This document shows, piece by piece, positions 16,641 through 24,360 of a stretch of DNA of 36,650 nucleotides. The stretch comes from Spirochaetota bacterium. GTDB lineage: Bacteria > Spirochaetota > UBA4802 > JAFGDQ01. Position numbers and translations under genes: made by a program. The notes under the pieces are model-generated. The model was not told the DNA's origin, searched no databases, and was given only the letters and a program-made list of their open reading frames with translations. Positions within the stretch are counted from its first letter, which is position 1. Each line of letters begins with the position of its first letter. The DNA is taken from positions 1 through 36,650 of the forward strand of contig JAFGSG010000013.1 of the NCBI GenBank assembly GCA_016934735.1, written 5' to 3'.

Positions 16641-17441
16641 ATGCATATAATTCGATTTCTTGATGAACAAAACAATATTTGTTTAGGGCATAGTTATGAA
16701 AAGGATAATGCTGTATTGCTCTCAGGCGGGCTTTTTAGTGAAGAAATGGATACAGGGAAAAAAGTACGTGTTATAAAACTTCTCGCTCCTGTTGTACCTC
16801 CGGCAATACTTTGCATCGGGTTGAATTACAAAGAGCATGCCGGTGAGACAGGTTTTAAGCTACCGGAATATCCTGTGCTTTTCATGAAAAATCCGGCCGC
16901 AGTTGCTAACCCGAATGATCCGATTATCATCCCTCGCGTGTGTGCGAATGCCCCCGAAGTCGATTACGAAATCGAACTCGCTGTAGTTATCGGAAGAACG
17001 GCAAAGAATGTCAGTGCTGCTAATGCTCTTGATTACGTGTTTGGGTATACGATCGGGAACGATGTGTCAGCAAGGCGCTGGCAGATGCATGCCGGCTCAG
17101 GGCAGTGGGTGCGGGGCAAGAGTTTCGATACATTCTGTCCCCTGGGGCCTGTACTCGCAACAAGCGATGAGATACCCGATCCGCAGTCACTCGAGCTTAC
17201 ATGCTGTCTTAACGGCAACGTTATGCAGAAGGCTAATACATCCGATATGATTTTCACGATCGCCGAACTTGTGGCATATTTATCCGAGGACACGACATTG
17301 CTCCCTGGCACTGTAATAATGAGCGGGACTCCGGGCGGTGTCGGATACGCGCGAAAGCCGCCGGTTTATCTAAAGCCGGGGGATAAACTCGAGCTGAAGA
17401 TAAACAATATTGGAACGCTTGTAAATACGGTCAGCGAATAA
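16641..17441 (+). CDS. Fumarylacetoacetate hydrolase (FAH) family protein
   Basis: This FAH-fold enzyme of 266 aa uses a divalent metal to hydrolyse or decarboxylate beta-diketo acids. Acylpyruvase and 2-hydroxyhepta-diene-dioate isomerase are in the family. Its metal ligands are visible as E110 and E112 (VDYEIELAV) and D141 (GNDVSARRWQ). H66 (NYKEHA) is the likely catalytic His, and SGTPGGVG is the C-terminal signature loop. The N-terminal 45 residues form the small domain typical of YcgM/FAHD1-like members. It lies 35 bp after the SRAP gene and converges on the M48 protease gene with an 11-bp overlap. Its true substrate is unknown; oxaloacetate or an acylpyruvate is plausible. Confidence 0.9.
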   Translation: MHIIRFLDEQNNICLGHSYEKDNAVLLSGGLFSEEMDTGKKVRVIKLLAPVVPPAILCIGLNYKEHAGETGFKLPEYPVLFMKNPAAVANPNDPIIIPRVCANAPEVDYEIELAVVIGRTAKNVSAANALDYVFGYTIGNDVSARRWQMHAGSGQWVRGKSFDTFCPLGPVLATSDEIPDPQSLELTCCLNGNVMQKANTSDMIFTIAELVAYLSEDTTLLPGTVIMSGTPGGVGYARKPPVYLKPGDKLELKINNIGTLVNTVSE

Positions 17442-18669
17442 TCTTACGAATTCTTTCAATCCGTTTTAAAACCGGCGGGTGGGTGTACTTAAGGAAGACC
17501 ATCAGAGGATGCGGAGTAAGATTTGAAAGATTATCAGCGCTGAGGTTTTTTAACGCGGAAATCAAAGCTTCCGGATCGCTGCCCGTATTCACAGCAAATG
17601 CATCTGCTTCGTATTCATGCTTTCTTGAAAGACAGTTTCCATACAATGAAATAATCTCCATGACCGGAGTGTAGAGAAATCCGAAAAATACAAGGCTTGC
17701 GTAGATTGAGGTATTTTGCATTTTAAATGCTTCGAAAAGGCCGGGATTATTTATAAAAAGCGATAAAAGAAAAAACAAAAATCCTGTTGTAATTATTCCT
17801 ATTATCATTGTTTTATAAATATGTTTTTTCTTAAAATGACCCATTTCATGAGCGAGAATAGAAACAAGTTCATCAACGGTATGTTTTTCTATTAAAGTAT
17901 CGAAGAGTACGATTCTTCTGAATTTGCCGAAACCTGTAAAATATGCATTTGATTTTGTTGAGCGTTTGGAGCCGTCCATTTTGAATAAGCCTTTCATCTT
18001 AAAATTTTGGGAACGTGCGTAATTCTCTACAGCATTTTTTAATTCGCCTTCCTGTAAAGGTATAAATTTATTAAATATTGGCATAATTACTACCGGAGCT
18101 ATAAAATTTAAAAAAAGCTGAAAAATCATAAGTGCTGCCCAGCAGAAAAACCATGCCCATGTTTCAAATTTTCCAAAGAACCATAATATGCATGTATAAA
18201 TAATTCCTCCTAAGATTATACCCAGTACTATTCCTTTAATAAGATCCAGAATGTAGGTTTTTACAGTAGTTTTATTAAAGCCGTATTTATTTTCAATCAC
18301 GAAGGTATCATAAATATCGAACGGGAGTTCAAGTATTTGGAACGCAAGAACAAGGATTCCTGTGAAAATAAGCCCTGTTGCAATATCTCCGAAGCCGAAT
18401 CCGCGCGCAATTTGGTCAATGAAATTAAATCCCCCATTCAGCATAAACATTAGTACAATTATTGTGAAAAATGTTTTATTAATAAGACCGGCTATGGTGT
18501 TTTCACGCAGATATAATTGGGATTTTTTATATCTGTCATCATCATATGTGCCCTTGAATTCATCAGGAAGTTGTGGTGAGATGTTTTTTAAATTTAGAAT
18601 TTCAATAATTAAATCTAAAATGTAACTGACAATAATTACTGCCAGAATAAATATCAAATATCCATTCAT
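17431..18669 (-). CDS. M48 family metalloprotease, Ste24/CAAX-protease-1 type
   Basis: This 412-aa integral membrane zinc protease has the full-length layout of Ste24p-type enzymes: multiple helices across about 1-200, then a catalytic domain. The zinc site is H274-E275-x-x-H278 (SILAHEMGHF), with a downstream EYEAD motif (352-356) supplying the third ligand. Further membrane segments lie at about 285-306 and 322-345. The N-terminal extension and PFDIYDTFVIENKYGFNKTT are typical of the Ste24 branch rather than the shorter HtpX. In bacteria, such enzymes probably remove misfolded or translocon-clogging proteins. It is transcribed alone from the promoter at 18708-18736. Confidence 0.93.
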   Translation of the reverse strand: MNGYLIFILAVIIVSYILDLIIEILNLKNISPQLPDEFKGTYDDDRYKKSQLYLRENTIAGLINKTFFTIIVLMFMLNGGFNFIDQIARGFGFGDIATGLIFTGILVLAFQILELPFDIYDTFVIENKYGFNKTTVKTYILDLIKGIVLGIILGGIIYTCILWFFGKFETWAWFFCWAALMIFQLFLNFIAPVVIMPIFNKFIPLQEGELKNAVENYARSQNFKMKGLFKMDGSKRSTKSNAYFTGFGKFRRIVLFDTLIEKHTVDELVSILAHEMGHFKKKHIYKTMIIGIITTGFLFFLLSLFINNPGLFEAFKMQNTSIYASLVFFGFLYTPVMEIISLYGNCLSRKHEYEADAFAVNTGSDPEALISALKNLSADNLSNLTPHPLMVFLKYTHPPVLKRIERIRKIIR

Positions 18670-18707
18670 TAGTTCATCCTGTGTTTGTGCTGATATGCTG
18701 TGGTATT

Positions 18708-18736
18708 ATTTTACTATAGGCAAGTGAAATAATCAA
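18708..18736 (-). promoter_or_regulatory. Promoter of the M48 protease gene
   Basis: Read on the minus strand, TTGATT (18731-18736) and TAAAAT (18708-18713) are 17 bp apart. They lie about 40 bp upstream of the ATG at 18669. Confidence 0.5.
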
Positions 18737-18898
18737 TTATTATAATATTCGAAGATTAACCAGTGTTATATGCAATGGAATAATAATTATAAATTAATCA
18801 ATTTAAAATTTATCAATTACCAGATGCATGATAAAGAAGAAATAGTACAGGGATTTAGTCAATAAAAATAATGAATAAAATCAGGAATATATATTTTA

Positions 18899-18927
18899 TT
18901 GACATTTATTTCCATGGCCGGTTTAAT
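18899..18927 (+). promoter_or_regulatory. Promoter of the acylphosphatase-like gene
   Basis: TTGACA (18899-18904) and TTTAAT (18922-18927) have an exact 17-bp spacer, 40 bp before the ATG at 18967. This is one of the best sigma70 matches in the window. Confidence 0.6.
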
Positions 18928-18966
18928 TAAATGCGTATTTATTCTGGTATGTTTTAAGGAAAATCC

Positions 18967-19242
18967 ATGGCAAAGGCATTGATCTTAAGCGGCAGAGTGC
19001 AGGGAGTTTTCTGCAGAAAATATTGCAGTAACTATGCGAAAAATTTCGGGTTCAAAGGTTCAGCGAGCAATCTTAGCAGCGGTAAAGTACGCGTTATCCT
19101 TGAGTCCGATGATGAACAGAAGATAAATAAATATATTCAGGCATTGAAGCAAAATCCCTATGGTTTTCAATTCTACGGCAGAATAGATGATGTCAGTATA
19201 TCGGATCACACCGGTTCTATCCGGGGAGATTATTTATTTTAA
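18967..19242 (+). CDS. Acylphosphatase-like protein
   Basis: This small (91 aa) alpha/beta protein has the acylphosphatase signature GRVQGVFCRK (9-18), with phosphate-binding R17, and the second block GSASNLSSGKVRV, with N35 in the position of the catalytic Asn. Standard enzymes read GxVQGVGFR and RNxxDG. Here CR replaces FR context and SNLSSG replaces RNxxDG, so activity is likely but not certain. Acylphosphatases hydrolyse carboxyl-phosphate bonds such as acetyl phosphate or 1,3-bisphosphoglycerate. It has its own promoter and ends 6 bp from the convergent metallopeptidase gene. Length is normal for the family. Confidence 0.85.
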   Translation: MAKALILSGRVQGVFCRKYCSNYAKNFGFKGSASNLSSGKVRVILESDDEQKINKYIQALKQNPYGFQFYGRIDDVSISDHTGSIRGDYLF

Positions 19243-19248
19243 ATGTAA

Positions 19249-19842
19249 TTAATTGGCCGGTTGAACGATAACAGGCTTCGGGATCTTCATCCTTCGGGCA
19301 TAAACGCGATAATTATTTTGCAATGATTTGCTGTCCATATTAAGGAAATCGATGTAAGCAGTACCGGAGATATATTCGTAAAAGAGTTTTACTTCTTTTT
19401 CGAAATTTGAATCGAACCGTTTCTTTGAAGATCCATGCGCTTTTTTAACATTACCCATTCTTCTTATATCCCCGTTAAATTCCGGGCTTATATGATAAAG
19501 CTCATGAAATATCACATTAAGTTTTTCTTCTGCTGAAAGATTAAAGAATTTGGGGATATAAAAATATACTGCATAGAGCTGAGGTACACCGTTGTTTATG
19601 ATCTCCGGTATTGTGTAATATCTTCCTCTGAAAGTTAAAACTTCAGAACCGTGCTGAAATTTAAGGGGCACAAGCTTACCGTATATTGCGCCGCGTCCGT
19701 TTTTTTTATTTGAGCCGAGACAGACCACCACTTTATCCGGATCGATGTGTGAAAAAAATTGCGATCGTGCTGAAATTTCTCTTATCAAATCACTTATAAT
19801 ATCTGTTAAATTTATTTTCTGCCGTATCAAAATAGAACTCAA
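19249..19842 (-). CDS. Putative HExxH zinc metallopeptidase (phage-metallopeptidase-like)
   Basis: The 197-aa protein carries a clear zinc-protease motif H113-E114-L-Y-H117, followed by ISPEFNGDIRR and a further His (H136 in KAHGSS). This pattern (HELYHI-P-F-G-R) matches what I recall of the 'putative phage metallopeptidase' group, where a distal His supplies the third ligand. There is no signal peptide or membrane helix, so it should be cytoplasmic. It lies 11 bp after recN in the nadK-recN operon. It is not recognisably a phage gene here. Its substrate is unknown. A DNA-damage-related proteolytic role is suggested only by the operon. Confidence 0.65.
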   Translation of the reverse strand: MSSILIRQKINLTDIISDLIREISARSQFFSHIDPDKVVVCLGSNKKNGRGAIYGKLVPLKFQHGSEVLTFRGRYYTIPEIINNGVPQLYAVYFYIPKFFNLSAEEKLNVIFHELYHISPEFNGDIRRMGNVKKAHGSSKKRFDSNFEKEVKLFYEYISGTAYIDFLNMDSKSLQNNYRVYARRMKIPKPVIVQPAN

Positions 19843-19853
19843 CTATCTTCCAG

Positions 19854-21560
19854 CTACTTTTTTTCCGAAAGTGCTACCATTTCCTGCGCGTGCTTAAGCG
19901 AAATCTCGGTAATTTTTTCGCCGGCTAACATTCGGGCGATTTCTTTTATTTTTTCCGTTTTGTTCAGGTTTTTAACTAAGGTGGTAACTCTTTCGTTTAT
20001 TTTTTCTTTGGATACAGTATAATGATTATCGGACATTGCTGCGATCTGAGCAAGATGCGTAATTACTAGCACCTGTCTGTTGCCTGCAAGCGATTTGAGT
20101 TTGCGGCCTACTATTTCAGCTGTTTTGCCTCCGATGCCTGCGTCAACTTCATCGAAGATAAGAGTATCTACAATGTCTGCTGAGAGAATAACTTTTTTCA
20201 GTGCGAGCATAATCCTTGACATCTCACCGCCGGATGCCACTTTTTTCAGCTGTTTTAAATCTTCTCCTTCGTTAGCTGATATAAGAAATTCAATTCTATC
20301 AAGTCCATGCGGATAAAGTACATAAGTCTTATTGTCCTTTTCGATCTTACCATCAGGGCTGAAATCTCTTTGTATAGAAATTCTAAAAACGGTACCTTCC
20401 ATTCCGAGATCTTTTAATTCCATGATCACTTTATCTTCAAGTTCTTTTGCCGCCTGTTTTCTTCTATCGGAAAGATCGAACGCAACAAGTTTTGTCTCTT
20501 TTACAGCAGCTTTATATTCTTCAGTAAGCCTGCCGATCTCTTCATCGCCGGTGGAAATAGTCTTTAGTTCATCTCTCGATTTTTTTAGATACTCAATGAT
20601 TTCATCTATTGTACTTCCGTATTTCTTTTTTAATCCAGAAATAAGCGAAAGCCTTGATTCAACTTCGTTGATGCGTTGGGGTGAAAAATCCATATTTTTT
20701 TCGTAACTTCTTAAAAACTCAGCAGCGTCTTCAAGCGGATATAGAGCGCTTCTTATAGAGTCCAGAGTATTGGATATCGCCGGATCATATTCGGAAATCG
20801 ATAGAAGTGAACGTTCAACTTTCTTCAGATTGTGGATTATTCCTTCGTCGTCTTTTAGGAGTCCGGATGAATTATTTATTTCTTCGAATAATTTTTCAGC
20901 GTTTGACAGAATTGCTGATTCTGTTTCAAGCGTTTGTTCTTCGCCAGGCACTAATTTTGCGGATTCTATTTCATTTATCGCGAATGTCAGATATTCAATC
21001 CTTCTGGCTTTTTCTCTTTCATCTATTTTAAACGAATCAATTTTTTCCTGAAGATTGTTCAGCTTGTTATAAAGCTCATTTACATGTCGTACCTTGTCTT
21101 CAAGTTTGCCGAAGCTGTCCAGGAGTTCCCTGTGTCTTGCTGCCTTTACAATGCTCTGATGTTCGTTCTGTCCATGAATGTCCACGAGGTACTCGGATAT
21201 CTCTTTAAGCTTAACGATAGGTATCTGCGTCAAGTTTACGAAACAGCGTCCTTTGCCGCTTGAGTAAAGCTCTCGCCTCTGCACCAGAATGTTGTTGTCG
21301 TAATCAATGCCCGATTCATCAAGAAGCGCCCTGACCTGCGGAAGATTTGTTATGTCGAACACGCCTTCGAGTATAGCACGCTCATTTCCTGTACGTATCA
21401 TATCCGTAGTCATTTTTTCCCCGAGTACACCGGATAATGCATCTATCAGTATTGATTTACCGGTTCCGGTTTCACCGGTAAGGATATTCAAACCATGATC
21501 GAATTTCAGCTTAAGGTCTTCTATTAAAATAAAATTATTGATCTTTAATTCGAGAAGCAT
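19854..21560 (-). CDS. recN: DNA repair protein RecN
   Basis: This SMC-like ATPase of double-strand-break repair is 568 aa, the usual size. The N-terminal half has Walker A GETGTGKS (29-36). A long coiled-coil middle follows, and the C-terminal half has the ABC signature ASGGEMSRIMLAL and Walker B/D-loop LIFDEVDAGIGG near residue 470, followed by VITHLAQIAA. RecN gathers broken DNA ends and supports RecA loading. It is cotranscribed with nadK upstream (7 bp gap) and the metallopeptidase gene downstream (11 bp gap). The ribosome site TAGGTAG overlaps the nadK stop region. The nadK-recN pairing is common in bacteria. No separate SOS box was found at this operon. Confidence 0.96.
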   Translation of the reverse strand: MLLELKINNFILIEDLKLKFDHGLNILTGETGTGKSILIDALSGVLGEKMTTDMIRTGNERAILEGVFDITNLPQVRALLDESGIDYDNNILVQRRELYSSGKGRCFVNLTQIPIVKLKEISEYLVDIHGQNEHQSIVKAARHRELLDSFGKLEDKVRHVNELYNKLNNLQEKIDSFKIDEREKARRIEYLTFAINEIESAKLVPGEEQTLETESAILSNAEKLFEEINNSSGLLKDDEGIIHNLKKVERSLLSISEYDPAISNTLDSIRSALYPLEDAAEFLRSYEKNMDFSPQRINEVESRLSLISGLKKKYGSTIDEIIEYLKKSRDELKTISTGDEEIGRLTEEYKAAVKETKLVAFDLSDRRKQAAKELEDKVIMELKDLGMEGTVFRISIQRDFSPDGKIEKDNKTYVLYPHGLDRIEFLISANEGEDLKQLKKVASGGEMSRIMLALKKVILSADIVDTLIFDEVDAGIGGKTAEIVGRKLKSLAGNRQVLVITHLAQIAAMSDNHYTVSKEKINERVTTLVKNLNKTEKIKEIARMLAGEKITEISLKHAQEMVALSEKK

Positions 21561-21567
21561 TTTCTAC

Positions 21568-22443
21568 CTATGCAAAGGCATTTGAGCCCCAGTTAAATTT
21601 TTGTTTTAATATCTCATAAAAATTTTTATGCGGGTGTGCGATTAATATGGCTTTTTTATCTGTTTCGGAAAAATATATTTCATCATCTCCGGTAATATTA
21701 ATGGATTCATGGCCATCTATCGTCATAATGGTATTCCCGAATTTAGATCCGATGGTTACCTTCAGTTTCGAGCTTCCGGGTATAATCAACGGCCTTGTAG
21801 CAAGAGTGTGTGGACAAATAGGCATAATTAACAATATATCTTTTATTGTTGGAGTAATTATGGGACCCCCTGCAGACAGAGAATATGCTGTTGAACCGGT
21901 AGAAGTAGCAATGATTAGCCCGTCTCCCGAAAATGAATTTAAATATTTTCCGTCAATTTCCAAATGAATAACGATAGGGCGTGAAAATGTTCCTCTTGAT
22001 ATCGCGACATCGTTTAACAAAGAAATTCTTGCAATCTCTTTCTTATCTCTGATCTGTATCAGCTCGAGCATATCACGTTCAGTTTTTTCATAATTTTTCC
22101 TGATAATAATATCAAGATATCCAATTGCTTCTTCCGGCATAAATTCAGTCAGAAACCCTAGCCTGCCTTTGTTTATCCCGAAAATAGGCTTTCCTGTTCC
22201 TGCAAAAAGACGCGCAGTATGAAGCAGAGTGCCGTCCCCACCGATTGAAAAAATAATGTCCGGTTGTGCAACAAATGTATGCTGATCAGCTATATAATGA
22301 GAGAGATCCGCTTCTTTTAGAACTGTATATTCGGGAAGTAAAACCGTAAGACCTTTATCAATGAGCAGTTGAATGATTTTTTTAATATATTCAATTGACT
22401 CTTTGTCTTCAGGCCTTATGTTTATCGCACAGATTTTATGCAT
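21568..22443 (-). CDS. nadK: NAD kinase
   Basis: This enzyme phosphorylates NAD to NADP, in the cytoplasm. Its 291-aa length is typical. The diagnostic motifs are GGDGT (68-72), the NKGRLGFL loop (91-98), the NDVA motif (144-147) and the substrate loop STGSTAYSLSAGGP (181-194). The C-terminal beta-sandwich is complete, with VTIGSKFGNTIMTIDGHE. It is the first gene of the nadK-recN-metallopeptidase operon. Its product supplies NADPH-dependent metabolism and is not specific to DNA repair. Transcription probably starts from the extended -10 element TGTTATAAT about 45 nt upstream. Confidence 0.96.
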   Translation of the reverse strand: MHKICAINIRPEDKESIEYIKKIIQLLIDKGLTVLLPEYTVLKEADLSHYIADQHTFVAQPDIIFSIGGDGTLLHTARLFAGTGKPIFGINKGRLGFLTEFMPEEAIGYLDIIIRKNYEKTERDMLELIQIRDKKEIARISLLNDVAISRGTFSRPIVIHLEIDGKYLNSFSGDGLIIATSTGSTAYSLSAGGPIITPTIKDILLIMPICPHTLATRPLIIPGSSKLKVTIGSKFGNTIMTIDGHESINITGDDEIYFSETDKKAILIAHPHKNFYEILKQKFNWGSNAFA

Positions 22444-22485
22444 TTTAAATAATTTTACTGTTTTATTTTTAAGAGATGGACTAAA

Positions 22486-22494
22486 ATTATAACA
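22486..22494 (-). promoter_or_regulatory. Extended -10 element upstream of nadK
   Basis: On the minus strand this reads TGTTATAAT, an extended -10 with a perfect TATAAT (plus 22486-22491), about 45 bp upstream of the nadK ATG. No clear -35 hexamer lies 17 bp away. Confidence 0.45.
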
Positions 22495-22648
22495 GTGTAA
22501 TTACTATTATTAATAAATTATTGAGTCAATTAAAATAATGGTTATGTCCGATTAAATTATTGATAATATTTTAACTTTTATCTTGATTTTTTTATTGTTT
22601 AATTATTTTTTTAAAAATTTATTTTTAATTGTATTATGCGAGGATCTA

Positions 22649-23158
22649 ATGAAAGAAAAATCAAAAATTGGGAAAAAGAAAAAGCCGGCAGACAAATCGA
22701 ATAAAAAAAGTCTCATTAAACAACTAACCACTCTACTGAAAGATGTTGATGAGGACGGAATATCTTTTTTAATCAGGCAGGCACAGGTGTTTATCTATAA
22801 TAAAAAAGTCGATGAACACAATGCAGTGATTCAAAAAGGCGTAAAGATCACGGTCAAGAAACCTCCCTTTTCCGATAAAGTCAGCATGGAAATCAAAGAG
22901 GCAGATGACGGAAGCTCATTCATCTTTGTAATAAACAGTGCGCGGAAATTTTTCACTCTTCAGGAAATGAGAATAATTGTCAATATGTGCAATATTGCGA
23001 CTGAAGAAAGAGACGCCTCGCGAAGGTTGTTTACATGGTTCAAGAATAACCGGGGGGATGTACTTAATGATATAGGGATTGAGTCGTCTATGGATCCGTC
23101 ATTGGCTACGATCTATAATTACGTATCAAAACGGTATAAATTGAAAAATAGTAAATAG
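22649..23158 (+). CDS. Hypothetical protein with Lys-rich N-terminus, 169 aa
   Basis: I do not recognise this family. The ATG at 22649 is preferred because GAGG lies 5 nt upstream; an in-frame ATG at 22583 would add 22 hydrophobic residues read through very AT-rich leader sequence and lacks a ribosome site. The first 25 residues are strongly basic (KIGKKKKPADKSNKKS). The rest alternates beta segments (FLIRQAQVFIYNK, SFIFVINSA) with an amphipathic helix (LQEMRIIVNMCNIATEER) and a basic C-terminus (YVSKRYKLKNSK). There are no membrane segments or catalytic motifs. The basic ends suggest nucleic-acid or membrane-surface binding, which is speculation. It is divergent from nadK and followed by the gene-poor region. 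Confidence 0.75.
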   Translation: MKEKSKIGKKKKPADKSNKKSLIKQLTTLLKDVDEDGISFLIRQAQVFIYNKKVDEHNAVIQKGVKITVKKPPFSDKVSMEIKEADDGSSFIFVINSARKFFTLQEMRIIVNMCNIATEERDASRRLFTWFKNNRGDVLNDIGIESSMDPSLATIYNYVSKRYKLKNSK

Positions 23159-23293
23159 TATTTGCCGGTTTTATACTATTAACTGTGATAAGAAAAGTAC
23201 TGAAATTACCAACGATATCCACAATATTATTCTGAAAATTTCCATTGCCATTATACTTCCAAAAAAAATTTTAAAGCTTTCCTGAAAATAATT

Positions 23294-23341
23294 TTCGCAG
23301 TATAATTTAACTTAACAAAAATTATCAAATTATACTGCGAA
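23294..23341. repeat. Perfect 15-bp inverted repeat, 18-bp loop
   Basis: TTCGCAGTATAATTT (23294-23308) is the exact reverse complement of AAATTATACTGCGAA (23327-23341). It is not followed by a T-tract on either strand, so it is not an obvious terminator. TATAAT lies within the left arm. It precedes a ribosome site and PIN-like fragment by about 20 bp and could be an operator of a decayed toxin-antitoxin locus. Confidence 0.75.
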
Positions 23342-23357
23342 CATAAATTACATAATT

Positions 23358-23450
23358 AAGGAGGCAACTCTTATCAAAATACTTATTGATGTCAATATAC
23401 TAATAATAAAAAATTATACTAAAAATTTATATTTGTCAATTGGGATGTAA
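23358..23450 (+). pseudogene. Possible remnant of a PIN-domain (VapC-like) gene start
   Basis: A consensus ribosome site AAGGAGG (23358-23364) is followed, in frame but with CTT where a start codon should be (23370-23372), by codons for IKILIDVNIL. This closely resembles the first strand of PIN-domain nucleases, whose first catalytic Asp sits in MKILIDxNVLL. After about ten residues the similarity stops, and the frame ends at TAA 23448-23450, inside the first 14-bp repeat. I read this as the broken end of a toxin gene, cut near the repeat block. The match is short and could be chance. Confidence 0.3.
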
Positions 23451-23502
23451 TGAACGCTACTTTTAAGGTAATGAATGCTACGTAGTGCGTAATGAACGCT
23501 AC
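23447..23502. repeat. Three 14-bp repeats at exact 21-bp period
   Basis: GTAATGAACGCTAC (23447-23460), GTAATGAATGCTAC (23468-23481) and GTAATGAACGCTAC (23489-23502) are separated by unrelated 7-bp spacers. The 21-bp period is two helical turns, so all copies face one side of the DNA. The arrangement resembles the multiple terminal repeats of IS21-type insertion sequences or an array of protein-binding iterons. No transposase gene is nearby. Confidence 0.8.
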
Positions 23503-23612
23503 ATGGATGGTGAATTAAAATATAGAATTCATCTTTAAAATTATGTAATGTATTTCAGTTTATTTAGAAATAAAACATATTTTAAGATAACTTGTAATAA
23601 AAATAAAACTTG

Positions 23613-23774
23613 TTAAGCTCTGATATCGATGAAATTGCCTTTTTCTTTTTCCGGATTAACAATATTTTCCTGCGGTTCCTGTTTTTCTGTATTTACATTT
23701 TCATTTAATATTCTTGAATTAACATTCAGACCCTGGGAAACGATATCGGATCCGCTGATATTCTGAACATCCAT
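23613..23774 (-). CDS. Small acidic hypothetical protein, 53 aa
   Basis: This short reading frame starts with ATG at plus 23774-23772, behind an excellent ribosome site (GGGGAGG, 7 nt upstream), and ends at TAA 23613. The product starts MDVQNISGSDIVS and ends GNFIDIRA. It is polar and Asn/Glu-rich in the middle, with no membrane segment and no Cys. A short, low-complexity middle between a conserved-looking head and a hydrophobic '-IDIRA' tail is the kind of layout seen in small flagellar or motility-associated proteins, but I cannot name a family. It lies alone on the minus strand in a gene-poor region. The ribosome site is the main evidence that it is real. Confidence 0.55.
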   Translation of the reverse strand: MDVQNISGSDIVSQGLNVNSRILNENVNTEKQEPQENIVNPEKEKGNFIDIRA

Positions 23775-24360
23775 AAAATTCCTCCCCTTGTAAAGATTCT
23801 CACATTAATTAAATACTTTTTAAGCTAAAAGGCAAGAAAAATAAATAAAAATTAGCCGGGTTTCCCTGACATTTAAAATGAAATAATGTTTTCTTTTAAT
23901 AACAGGTCGATTATATCTCAGATGAAATCACTTTTTGGAAAAGAAGAGATTGAGGAAAAAAATAAGCAAGCTGGAAAAAAGCATTGTATTATCTTCACAG
24001 CCTGTTTTATTGATTAGTTGATATAGTGATTTTAATTAGACATTGCAAAGTAATATCTAATTATAATTTATTTTTTGATATAAAATTATATTAGATTTTT
24101 CTATTTACAGCACATCTTGAAACCTGTATTTACAGAACGCTGTCTGAAACAATAAATACTAGATTTCAATTTTTCTGCTGCAAATAATCTATTATTATTT
24201 TTTAAGGTTCACGAAGGCATTTGTGCTGTCTTAAAATGATATTTATTCTTTCGGAGAAATGCAGCCATTGATTTTAAAATGTACTTTCTTTCTATATCAT
24301 GATATTTTATTCGTATAAAAACTAATAGGACAATTATTTTTTTAAATTCATCCTTAAAAA
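23775..24360. other. Gene-free AT-rich stretch upstream of the LptF/G gene
   Basis: Over these 586 bp I see no gene, RNA or strong hairpin. A 31-codon frame at 23922-24017 has no ribosome site and is probably chance. The promoter of the permease gene must lie here but no single hexamer pair stands out in the AT-rich sequence. Confidence 0.5.

Larger units (their letters stand above)
23159..23612. other. Gene-poor stretch with inverted repeat, gene remnant and phased repeats
   Basis: This 454-bp stretch has no convincing intact gene. It contains the 15-bp inverted repeat (23294-23341), a ribosome site followed by a PIN-like N-terminal fragment without a start codon (23358-23450), and three phased 14-bp repeats (23447-23502). 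The rest is AT-rich and shows nothing I can name. It looks like a site of past insertion and decay. Confidence 0.6.

Noticed and set aside
22583-22648. N-terminal hydrophobic extension of the 22649 gene as a signal peptide
   Set aside because: The extension is translated AT-rich leader without a ribosome site, while GAGG sits 5 nt before ATG 22649.
23447-23502. CRISPR array
   Set aside because: Repeats are only 14 bp, spacers only 7 bp, with three units and no cas gene nearby.
23922-24017. 31-aa plus-strand reading frame (starts MKSLFGKEEIEEK)
   Set aside because: No ribosome site precedes it and its length is within chance for AT-rich sequence; no other support.
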